This document shows, piece by piece, positions 27,857 through 34,716 of a stretch of 34,716 nucleotides of DNA. Origin of the DNA: Phenylobacterium sp. GTDB lineage: Bacteria; Pseudomonadota; Alphaproteobacteria; Caulobacterales; Caulobacteraceae. Numbering within the stretch: the first letter of the stretch is position 1; each line of letters opens with the position of its first letter. The translations under genes and the position numbers were made by a program. The notes under the pieces are model-generated. The model did no database searches, was not told where the DNA came from, and saw only the letters and a program-made list of their open reading frames with translations. The stretch spans positions 1 through 34,716 of the forward strand of contig NZ_JAUYOJ010000183.1 of assembly GCF_030697925.1 (NCBI RefSeq). The letters run 5' to 3'.

Positions 27857-29119
27857 TTGACCGCGGTGGCCTGTCTCAGAGTGGCCGTCGAAGCCGACCG
27901 CACCGGCATCCCCGCGGCGACGCTGGGTCCGCTGGTGGCCAAGTTCGCTTCGGCCTATCTCGAGAGCCGCTGGCTATGGCCGCGCAAGTTCGCGCCGCTC
28001 ACCCATTACTCCTTCCTGCTGACCGATCCGGGTTCCGACGAGATGAACGTGGAGGAGCTCGCCCGGCTGTCGGACGAGCTGCAGATCAAGCTGTTCGGCG
28101 AGGCCGAGGATGGCGAGGTCGGCCTGTTGCTGTTCGAGGGTCCCCCCGAGGCGGTGACCGCCTTCGCGGCCCTCGACGCCGCCACCGTCGCCCGCGCGAT
28201 GACCGATCCCAGCCTGCTGCCGCCTGGCGGCCGGCTCAGCCGGATCGAGACCGCCGAACAGACCGCGGCGCGCACCGCCAAGGAGGCTCCCCCGCCGCCG
28301 TCGAAGGTCTCGCGGCCGAGCGGCCCGGGCTGGGTCGAGCAGCATGTCATGATCGGCCAGGACCCGATGGCCGACGCCGCGGCCCTGCTGAAACAGGCCC
28401 TGCCTCAGCTCGTGGGTTTGCAGGGGATCTATTTCACGCCGCGCGGCCTCTTCGTCGGCGACGTGGTGAGCTCGACCCCGGGAACCGCCCGGACCCACCT
28501 GACCCTGGTGGAAGGCGCCGACCACATGCCCCGCGAGCCGGAGGCCTTCGACCGCGACTGCGTCGAGGCGGCCCTGGGTTATCTGGAGCCGCCGGGCGTC
28601 ACCGGCATGCTCTACCTGCCGATCTGCTACTCCAACATCATCCGGTCCAGCTCGCGCGCCGACTACGAGACCATGCTCCAGACGCTGCCGTCGGACCTGC
28701 GACCGCAGCTCGCCGCGGCGGTCTACGACGTGCCGCGCGACCCGGCCTTCACCGCACTTCGCCAGCTTCGCACCACGCTGGAGCGCTATTTCATCAAGAT
28801 CGACCTGCGCACCCCCGACCCCGGCTTCGAGGTCGAGAAGCTGCCCCACGAGGCGGTGACCAGCGTCACCCTGGTCCTGCCCGAAGGCGACACCAGGACG
28901 AGGCTGGTCGCCCTGCGCCGCTTCGCCGAACGGCTTACGCTATTCAAGCAGAAGCGGATCTGGGCGGCCGTCACCAACGTCCGCAGCAGGACCGAGCTGG
29001 ACGCCTGCATCGGCTTCTCCATCCCGTTCGTCACTGGGCCGGCCATCTGCCGCCTGCAGACCGAACCGGTCGGCGGGCGGATGCAGGACATCCGCGCGCT
29101 GCCCGTCCTGGCCGCCTAG
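27857..29119 (+). CDS. Uncharacterised 420-residue protein, possible degenerate EAL-like C-terminus
   Basis: Not recognised with confidence. From the TTG at 27857, with GGGAG 6 bases upstream, it has about 420 residues; an ATG at 27782 would be an alternative. No signal or membrane segment is seen. An N-terminal helical part is followed by a Pro/Ala linker (about residues 133-155) and a globular C-terminal region. Its end (RIWAAVTNVRSRTELDACIG, then FVTGPAICRL) follows the pattern of the last strands of EAL domains, but no catalytic EAL residues are visible, so any such domain would be non-catalytic. It sits divergent from cobT and convergent with cobS, 18 bases from its end. Confidence 0.75.
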   Translation: MTAVACLRVAVEADRTGIPAATLGPLVAKFASAYLESRWLWPRKFAPLTHYSFLLTDPGSDEMNVEELARLSDELQIKLFGEAEDGEVGLLLFEGPPEAVTAFAALDAATVARAMTDPSLLPPGGRLSRIETAEQTAARTAKEAPPPPSKVSRPSGPGWVEQHVMIGQDPMADAAALLKQALPQLVGLQGIYFTPRGLFVGDVVSSTPGTARTHLTLVEGADHMPREPEAFDRDCVEAALGYLEPPGVTGMLYLPICYSNIIRSSSRADYETMLQTLPSDLRPQLAAAVYDVPRDPAFTALRQLRTTLERYFIKIDLRTPDPGFEVEKLPHEAVTSVTLVLPEGDTRTRLVALRRFAERLTLFKQKRIWAAVTNVRSRTELDACIGFSIPFVTGPAICRLQTEPVGGRMQDIRALPVLAA

Positions 29120-29137
29120 GTTCGTCGAAATGGTGGC

Positions 29138-30142
29138 CTAAGCCACCCGAACCCGGGCCGTGCTTTCAGGCAGGTCCTGGCCGAAGGCGCGCTGGTAGAA
29201 CTCGGCGACGGTGCCGCGCTCCAGCTCGTCGCATTTGTTCAGGAAGGTCATCCGGAACGACAGCGCCAGGTCGCCGCCGAAGATCTCGGCGTTCTGGGCC
29301 CAGGTGATCACCGTCCGCGGGCTCATGACCGTGGAGATGTCCCCGTTCATGAAGGCGTTGCGGGTCATGTCGGCGACGCGGACCATGGCCGCGATCGTGC
29401 GCTTGCCCTCGGCGTTGTCGTAGTGCGGCGACTTGGCGAGCACGATCTCGGCTTCCACGTCGTGGGCCAGGTAGTTCAGCGTGGTGACGATCGACCAGCG
29501 GTCCATCTGACCTTGGTTGATCTGCTGGGTGCCGTGATAGAGGCCCGTGGTGTCGCCCAGACCGATGGTGTTGGTCGTGGAGAACAGCCGGAAGAACGGG
29601 TTGGGCCGGATCACGCGGTTCTGGTCCAACAGGGTCAGCTTGCCCTGGGCCTCCAGGATGCGCTGGATCACGAACATCACGTCCGGGCGGCCGGCGTCGT
29701 ATTCGTCGAACACCAGGGCCACCGGCCGCTGGATGGTCCAGGGCAGGATGCCTTCGCGGAACTCGGTGACCTGCTTGCCGTCCTTCAGGACGATGGCGTC
29801 CTTGCCGACCAGGTCGATGCGGGAGACGTGGCTGTCCAGGTTCACCCGGATCAGCGGCCAGTTGAGGCGCGCGGCCACCTGCTCGATGTGGGTCGACTTG
29901 CCCGTGCCGTGATAGCCCTGGACCATCACCCGGCGGTCGAAGGCGAACCCGGCGCAGATGGCCTTGGTCGTCTCCGGATCGAACTTATAGGCGGTGTCCA
30001 GATCGGGCACGTGGGCGTCGCGCGTCGAGAACGCGGGCACGGTCATGTCGCTGTCCACGCCGAAGGCCTCGCGAATGGAGACCTTCCTGTCCGGGACCAG
30101 CGCGATCAGCTTGTCGTCTTGGGTATCGGCGAAAGAAGTCAT
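29138..30142 (-). CDS. cobS: Cobaltochelatase subunit CobS
   Basis: A 334-residue AAA+ ATPase. Walker A is GYHGTGKST (76-84), Walker [12 protein letters not shown] (141-151), and the sensor region is [20 protein letters not shown]. It forms the chaperone-like ring with CobT that powers CobN in cobalt insertion. cobT lies downstream on the same strand, beyond the opposite-strand gene, so the two need separate promoters. The AraC gene ends 81 bases upstream. Confidence 0.97.
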   Translation of the reverse strand: MTSFADTQDDKLIALVPDRKVSIREAFGVDSDMTVPAFSTRDAHVPDLDTAYKFDPETTKAICAGFAFDRRVMVQGYHGTGKSTHIEQVAARLNWPLIRVNLDSHVSRIDLVGKDAIVLKDGKQVTEFREGILPWTIQRPVALVFDEYDAGRPDVMFVIQRILEAQGKLTLLDQNRVIRPNPFFRLFSTTNTIGLGDTTGLYHGTQQINQGQMDRWSIVTTLNYLAHDVEAEIVLAKSPHYDNAEGKRTIAAMVRVADMTRNAFMNGDISTVMSPRTVITWAQNAEIFGGDLALSFRMTFLNKCDELERGTVAEFYQRAFGQDLPESTARVRVA

Positions 30143-30223
30143 GGCGGGCTTCGATTACAGGGTTACGCGGTCAATGCAAACGGCAGTTTACGGGCTTTGG
30201 GCGACTTCAGCCCTCGGTGTGGC

Positions 30224-31252
30224 TCAGGCGCTTTCCGCATCCTGCCGCAGCTTCCGTGGGGTCAGTCCCCACCAGGCTTTGACCGCGCGGGAGAAGGCGC
30301 TCTCCTGGGAATAGCCCAGGCCGCGGGCCAGTTCGGCCAGCGACAGGCGCGATTGGGTGAGCAGCAGCATGGCCTCGCGCATTCGCGTCTCGTCGCGGAG
30401 CTGCGAAAAGCTGACCCCCGCCTCCGCCAATCGCCGTTGCAGGCTGCGGACCGACAGGCCCAGCTCGTGGGCTGCCACCGAGGCGGTGGCGGTCTCGAAT
30501 CCGGCGCGGCGGATCACCGCCTGGACGTGGGCGCAAAGGGCCTCGTCGCGATCCTGGTCGCGCAACAGGCCCTCAGCATAGGCCATGTTCAATTCCAGCA
30601 GGCGCGGATCGGCGCCGGGGATCGGCCGGGTCAGGTCCTCCCGCGCGAAGATCAGGCCGGCGCGGGGGGCGAACTCCACCGGAAGTCCCAGGAAGTCCTC
30701 GTAGACCGCTCGCGGCGCCGGGGCGCTCGCCATCAGCACCACCCGCCTGGGCCGCACGCCCGAGCCGTTCAGTCCGGCGCGACGGCCGGCGGTGGAGCCC
30801 AGCACCGACTCGACTTGCAGGCGATGCACCTCCACCGGGCTCGCGGCGGGGACATAGTTCAGCCGGAGGCCCTCGGCCTCCTGGACGGCGTGAAAGACGC
30901 CGCTGTTGCTGACCAGCTGCTGGTAGCGGAGCAGGCGGGTGAGCGCCTCGCCGACCGTGGCGCTGTGGGCGCCGATGATCGCCACCACGTTGGTGGCCTG
31001 CACCGGCAGGCCCGCGCCGACCTTGAAGCCCAGCAGGGGATCGGGGTGCAGCACGGCCGCGCGCCGCCACAGCCGCCGCGCTGAGGCCACGTCGACGCGG
31101 GAGTCGCGGGCGACGATGCCCGCCTCGAAGCCGCGCAGGCCATGGGTCAGGGCGCGGCGGTCCAGGCCTTCGCGGACCAGGCCGTCAAGGGCCGCGTTCA
31201 TCCAGCCCGCCATGATCGTCGAGGCGCCGCGCATGAGCCGACTAGAGACCAT
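30224..31252 (-). CDS. AraC-family transcriptional regulator, arabinose-binding-type N-domain
   Basis: About 342 residues. The N-terminal ~190 residues match the PF12625-type sensor domain (RALTHGLRGFEAGIVARDSR, WRRAAVLHPDPLLGFKVGAG, HSATVGEALTRLLRYQQLVS). Two helix-turn-helix motifs close the protein (SVAAHELGLSVRSLQRRLAE, LSLAELARGLGYSQESAFSR, WWGLTPRKLRQ). The start is uncertain: ATGs at 31252 and 31234 both lack a ribosome site; 31234 gives the more usual length. It is divergent from the TauD-like gene and probably controls it. Confidence 0.9.
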   Translation of the reverse strand: MVSSRLMRGASTIMAGWMNAALDGLVREGLDRRALTHGLRGFEAGIVARDSRVDVASARRLWRRAAVLHPDPLLGFKVGAGLPVQATNVVAIIGAHSATVGEALTRLLRYQQLVSNSGVFHAVQEAEGLRLNYVPAASPVEVHRLQVESVLGSTAGRRAGLNGSGVRPRRVVLMASAPAPRAVYEDFLGLPVEFAPRAGLIFAREDLTRPIPGADPRLLELNMAYAEGLLRDQDRDEALCAHVQAVIRRAGFETATASVAAHELGLSVRSLQRRLAEAGVSFSQLRDETRMREAMLLLTQSRLSLAELARGLGYSQESAFSRAVKAWWGLTPRKLRQDAESA

Positions 31253-31353
31253 GCGCCAGCCAGAGCCAAGTCCTGTGGCGCGCAATGTCAAATCTTCGGC
31301 GCGCAGGGCCAAGCCGACCAGCCTAAGGTGAGCTTCGAACCGGAGGAAACGTC

Positions 31354-32211
31354 ATGGGCCAGGTCGCCGAGATCGTCGTCACGCCGCAGGAGACCGGCTT
31401 CGGCGCCCGGATCGAGGGCGTGGACCTGTCGCGGCCGCTGCCGCCGGCCGTGCTCGCCGCCGTGAAGGCCGCCTGGGCGCGGCATTCGGTGGTCGCCTTC
31501 CCGGGCCAGCCGCTGTCGCTGGAGGCCCTGGAGGCCTTCACCCAGACCATCGGTCCCTTCGGGGTCGATCCCTTCATCGCCCCTATGCCCGGCCACCCCA
31601 ACGTCCTGGAGCTGCGCCGCGAGCCCGACGAGAAGGCGACCAATTTCGGAGCGGGCTGGCACTCCGACTGGAGCTTCCAGAAGACGCCGCCGGCCGCCAC
31701 CCTGCTGCGCTCCCAGGTGATCCCGCCGGTGGGCGGCGACACCCTGTTCGCCGACTGCTCACGGGCCTACGAGGCCCTGTCGCCGGTGATGAAGAAGATG
31801 CTGGAGGGGGTGCGGGCGGTGCATTCGGCGACCCGCGCCTACGGGACCCAGGGGATCTTCGCCAAGGAGACCGCCAAGCGGACCATGGAGATCATCGTCT
31901 CGCCCGAGGCCGACAAGACGCTCACCCATCCCCTGGTGCGCACCCATCCCGTCACGGGCCGCAAGGCGCTGTTCGTCAGTCCGGTCTACACCGTGGGGAT
32001 CGAGGGCATGGCGGTGGCCGAGAGCCAGGCGATCCTCGGCTTCCTGTTCGCGCACATCGTCCAGGAGCCGTTCGTCTACCACCACAAATGGGAGCCGGAC
32101 ATGCTGCTGATGTGGGACAACCGCTGCACCGTCCACTTCGCCGAGGGCGGCTATGACGGGCACCTGCGGGTGATGCATCGGACCACCGTGGCGGGCGACG
32201 TTCCGGTCTAA
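31354..32211 (+). CDS. TauD/TfdA-family 2-oxoglutarate-dependent dioxygenase
   Basis: A 285-residue Fe(II)/2-oxoglutarate dioxygenase. The iron ligands are H103 and D105 (GWHSDWSF) and H261 (CTVHFA), with R272 and R276 (LRVMHRTTVAGD) as candidates to bind 2-oxoglutarate. GGDTLFADCSRAYEALS is the usual core strand. Family members oxidise taurine, phenoxyacetates and other small acids; the substrate here is open. GGAGG lies 7 bases before the ATG. It is divergent from the AraC gene and ends 2 bases from the convergent reductase pseudogene. Confidence 0.93.
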   Translation: MGQVAEIVVTPQETGFGARIEGVDLSRPLPPAVLAAVKAAWARHSVVAFPGQPLSLEALEAFTQTIGPFGVDPFIAPMPGHPNVLELRREPDEKATNFGAGWHSDWSFQKTPPAATLLRSQVIPPVGGDTLFADCSRAYEALSPVMKKMLEGVRAVHSATRAYGTQGIFAKETAKRTMEIIVSPEADKTLTHPLVRTHPVTGRKALFVSPVYTVGIEGMAVAESQAILGFLFAHIVQEPFVYHHKWEPDMLLMWDNRCTVHFAEGGYDGHLRVMHRTTVAGDVPV

Positions 32212-32213
32212 GC

Positions 32214-33270
32214 CTATTTCTGCCGCGGCGGGTTGAGGTCTTTGCCGGCCATCAGCAGCCTGCCCTGATGGTTGGCCTTGGCCGCCTCCAGCAGGGTCCT
32301 GGCGGCGTTGCGCACCTCCTCCTGCATGGCCAGGTCGGCGTCCAGCGCCTCATGACTGGTCGCGTAGGGCTGCCAGTAGCCGATATAGCGGTCGAGCTCG
32401 GCGTTTACCCCGGCCGGCGCCAGGTCCATGAACCTCAGCCAGTCCGAGACGCTGCGGCGCACGTTCTCCGCGCCCTCCACATCGCCGTGGACGATCACCG
32501 AGAACACCCGGCCGGCCAGGTGCTTGGGATAGTTCCAGCCGGCCAGCTCGATCTCCTTGGCCTTCCTGGCGTCCTTGATTGCCGCCGTCGGCGCAGACCA
32601 GCCGGTCCATCATCAGCTTCAGCGGCGAGGAGACCTGGTACCAGTTGACCGGGGTGATGATCATCACGCCATGGGCCTCCACCCACAGTGGGTAGATGTC
32701 GTTCATCCAGTCATGGACCTGGCCTAACGCGTGGTTCGGGTAGCAGGAGCACGGCCAGTGGCAGAGCGCCGGCGAGGTGGAGAAGCAGGCCTTGCAAGGG
32801 TGGATCTGGCGGCCGTACTCCGAGGCCAGCCGGCTGAGATCCAACAACTCGACGGTCACCTCCTCGATCGCCAGCACCTCCCGCGAGATCTCCGCCAGCC
32901 GGTAGGACTTGGACATCTCGCCCGGACAGGTGTGTTCGCTGCGTGAGGAGGCGTTGATCAGCAGGATGCGGCAAGGACCGTTCCGGTCCTCGTGCCGCGC
33001 CTGGGCGTCTGCGATCGCCGCCTTGGCCGCGATCCAGTCGACAGACAGGTCGTAGTCGGGATCGGCGTAGCCCGGGCCGGCCTTTCGGGTGCGCGGCGCT
33101 TTGCGGTAGTTGGCGTAGCCGTCCCAGGCCACGGCGGCGATCTTCTCGAGTTCGGCGGCAAGGGGTTCGAAGGCCGGATCGGTGAAGGCGCTCAGATAGC
33201 GGTCGCGAAATTCGGCCTGCGTCAGCTGCGGGCTGGGCATGCCCTTGCGGGGGTCCGGGGTCCTGGTCAC
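32214..33270 (-). pseudogene. NAD(P)H-dependent FMN reductase-family gene, frameshifted
   Basis: Two adjacent frames together encode a flavodoxin-like NAD(P)H:FMN reductase. The first part (from the GTG at 33270, AGGAG 6 bases upstream) contains RILLINASSRSEHTCPGEMS, CHWPCSCYPNHALGQVHDWM and PVNWYQVSSPLKLMMDRLVC, and loses its frame after ADGGN near 32577. The second part continues in another frame from IKDARKAKEIELAGW through VFSVIVHGDVEGAENVRRS to the stop at 32214. From memory, homologues have about eight more residues (NPDPTST-like) at the junction, so a deletion that is not a multiple of three seems to have occurred. It could be a real lesion or a sequencing/assembly error. Confidence 0.85.
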
Positions 33271-33325
33271 GGGCGTCTCCTGGGTCCGGAGAGGCAACGC
33301 CACCTTCAGCGTGGAGTTCCGGCGT

Positions 33326-33982
33326 TCAACCCTTCGCGAGCCGCGCCGCCAGGGTGCGCGTGCGTCGGGCCACGGTCCAGATCGCGCCCAGCACGATGGC
33401 GAACAGCCCGACCATTAGCGCCTCGCCGCGCCAGCCCCACAGGGGCTCGAAGGTGGCCACAAGGCAGGCGGCGGTGAGCGCCGCCATCCGGTGCGGCTTG
33501 GCCATCGGGCCGGAGAAGTCGGCCGGGAAGCCCTGGCCCCGTCCCAGCTCGCGGACATAGGCGCTCAGCACCGCCAGCACCGCCGCCGCCCAGCCGAGCG
33601 GCGCGGCGAACACCATGCCGGAGGCCGCGGCGCAGTAGCCCGCCCCCACAAGGAACAGGGCGTCGGCGATGCGGTCCGGCAGCTCGTTCCAGATCGGGCC
33701 CGACGTTCCGCCCTTGCCGTGTTCGACGGCCACCATGCCGTCCAGCAGGTTGCAGAGCAGCCGAAGCTGGATGCAGACCCCCGCCCCGATCAGGTGCGCC
33801 CCGCGCGACAGGCCCTCGGCGAAGCCGGCGGCGATGAAGAGCACCAGCCCCAGCACCGCGAACACCACGCTGCCGGCCGAGATGGCGTCGGGGCTGACCC
33901 CGGCGCGGGCCATGGCGGCGGCCAGGCCCTGGGCCCAGTCTGGGCTGGGTGTCTTCAGAGGATCGGGCGCGGCGTCGGTCAT
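33326..33982 (-). CDS. CDP-alcohol phosphatidyltransferase-family membrane protein
   Basis: A 218-residue integral membrane protein with about six helices. The family signature region is CNLLDGMVAVEHGKGGTSG followed by PIWNELPDRIAD. Against the canonical D-x2-D-G-x2-A-R-x8-G-x3-D-x3-D, the first Asp is Asn, the Arg is Val and the third Asp is Asn, while the second Asp-Gly, Ala, Gly and last Asp are kept. These Asp residues bind the metals in characterised members, so activity may differ. I believe this variant is a recurring subfamily rather than a one-off loss. It follows the DnaJ-like gene on the same strand. Confidence 0.88.
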   Translation of the reverse strand: MTDAAPDPLKTPSPDWAQGLAAAMARAGVSPDAISAGSVVFAVLGLVLFIAAGFAEGLSRGAHLIGAGVCIQLRLLCNLLDGMVAVEHGKGGTSGPIWNELPDRIADALFLVGAGYCAAASGMVFAAPLGWAAAVLAVLSAYVRELGRGQGFPADFSGPMAKPHRMAALTAACLVATFEPLWGWRGEALMVGLFAIVLGAIWTVARRTRTLAARLAKG

Positions 33983-34015
33983 GGGACGGTGCTGATCCTT
34001 CCGCCGCAGGGGCTG

Positions 34016-34669
34016 CTAGGCCATCTTGGCCTTGCGCAGGACCTGGTAGGCCTTGATCACGCGCTGCAGCTTATGTTCGGCAGAGCGGTCGCCGCCGTTG
34101 CTGTCCGGGTGGCAGCGCTTCACCAGCTCGATGTAGCGGGCGCGGATCGTCGGGGCGTCGGCGGAGTCCTCGAGGTCGAGGTCGGCGAGCGCGTTGCGCT
34201 CCAGCTTGCCGATTCGCCGAGCCTCGGGTGTCGCCACGCGGGCGTTGGGTCCACCACCGCCGAACAGGTTGAATGGGTCGCGATAGCCCTGGCCCTTGCC
34301 GAAGTTGTGGCTGGCCGCCGCCGACTCCCGGGAGAATCGGCTGGCCTTGAACTCCCAGGTCGGGCGGTCGCCGGCCGCGCTCTGGGCCTGGCGCTCGCGC
34401 ACCTCGCCCTCGCTCATCCCCGCGAAGAAGTTCCACTGGCGGTTATATTCGGCCGCGTGGCCCTGGCAGAACCAGTAGTGCTCGTTGAGCATGTCGCGGG
34501 ATTTCGGCGCGCGCGCCGTCGCGGCCAGGCGGCACCCCGCATGGTCACAAGCCCGCTCCCCGGGCTTCAGCGCATAGACGTCGTCATCGGCCTGTGCGGC
34601 CTCTTCGGGGGTCGGCGGACGCACCCGGATGTCGACAAACTTAGGCTTGTATTGAAACGCGCCGGCCAT
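34016..34669 (-). CDS. DnaJ (J-domain) protein of the cobS-linked type
   Basis: A 217-residue cytosolic protein with a C-terminal J domain (about residues 155-217) containing HPD (187-189) in ELVKRCHPDSNGGD. The N-terminal half has C41, H43, C46, C68 and H71 (ACDHAGCRL, FCQGH), which could bind zinc. Proteins with this layout commonly precede cobS in alphaproteobacteria. Here about 4 kb with four other genes separates it from cobS. It probably stimulates DnaK for a dedicated client that is not known. Confidence 0.93.
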   Translation of the reverse strand: MAGAFQYKPKFVDIRVRPPTPEEAAQADDDVYALKPGERACDHAGCRLAATARAPKSRDMLNEHYWFCQGHAAEYNRQWNFFAGMSEGEVRERQAQSAAGDRPTWEFKASRFSRESAAASHNFGKGQGYRDPFNLFGGGGPNARVATPEARRIGKLERNALADLDLEDSADAPTIRARYIELVKRCHPDSNGGDRSAEHKLQRVIKAYQVLRKAKMA

Positions 34670-34716
34670 GACCCAAGTATGAGGCTCCTAGAGTCCCTTT
34701 CAAGAATTGAACTTGA

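Noticed and set aside
29423..31084. Plus-strand open frame of over 500 codons antisense to cobS and the AraC gene
   Set aside because: Composition is a Gly/Arg/Gln/His-rich mirror of the real genes, with no recognisable domain and spanning two genes and their gap.

Overview
The window is GC-rich alphaproteobacterial chromosome, most like Caulobacteraceae (Caulobacter/Phenylobacterium type). The reasons are the HWE-type histidine kinase, the order Suv3-like helicase, S4 protein, fdxA and carD on one strand, a DnaJ-like protein upstream of cobS and cobT, a ParD of the Caulobacter CC2985 type, a DUF885 peptidase-like protein, and many 4-base stop/start overlaps. The assignment rests on gene content and protein similarity judged by eye.

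Layout. Bases 1-120 hold the 5' end of an IS5-like transposase that runs off the left edge. Bases 250-2610 (+) encode a GAF/HWE histidine kinase, an overlapping single-domain response regulator and a Tat-exported CAP-domain protein. Bases 2612-4368 (-) encode a LysR regulator coupled to an alpha/beta hydrolase. Divergent from them, 4525-8155 (+) is a three-gene operon for a cytoplasmic PaoABC-like molybdenum hydroxylase: 2Fe-2S subunit, FAD/4Fe-4S subunit and Mo subunit. The Mo subunit has Met where the family's catalytic Glu is expected. Bases 8211-16066 (-) carry the conserved helicase, S4, fdxA and carD block, with a periplasmic penicillin-acylase-type hydrolase and an amidase lying between S4 and fdxA.

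Bases 16156-22327 (-) encode a TetR, HlyD, ABC ATPase and ABC permease efflux operon under a perfect 24-bp palindromic operator, then a parDE toxin-antitoxin pair with its own apparently leaderless promoter, then a DUF885 protein. Bases 22550-24806 (+) encode an OmpA-like lipoprotein, ribosomal protein L28 with a clear promoter and terminator, and a metallo-beta-lactamase-fold lipoprotein.

Bases 24813-34669 are mainly minus strand: DnaJ-like protein, CDP-alcohol phosphatidyltransferase-like membrane protein, a frameshifted FMN-reductase-family gene, an AraC regulator, cobS, cobT and a phytase-type esterase-like lipoprotein. Two plus-strand genes are embedded here: a TauD/TfdA dioxygenase and an unrecognised 420-residue protein between cobT and cobS. 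CobS and CobT are two of the three subunits of the aerobic cobaltochelatase of B12 synthesis.

Most of the window is ordinary chromosome. I did not find a convincing new multi-gene system. The points most worth checking are the missing Glu of the Mo subunit, the frameshifted reductase, the altered motif of the CDP-alcohol transferase family protein, the acylase/amidase insertion, and the regulatory DNA of parDE and the TetR operon.
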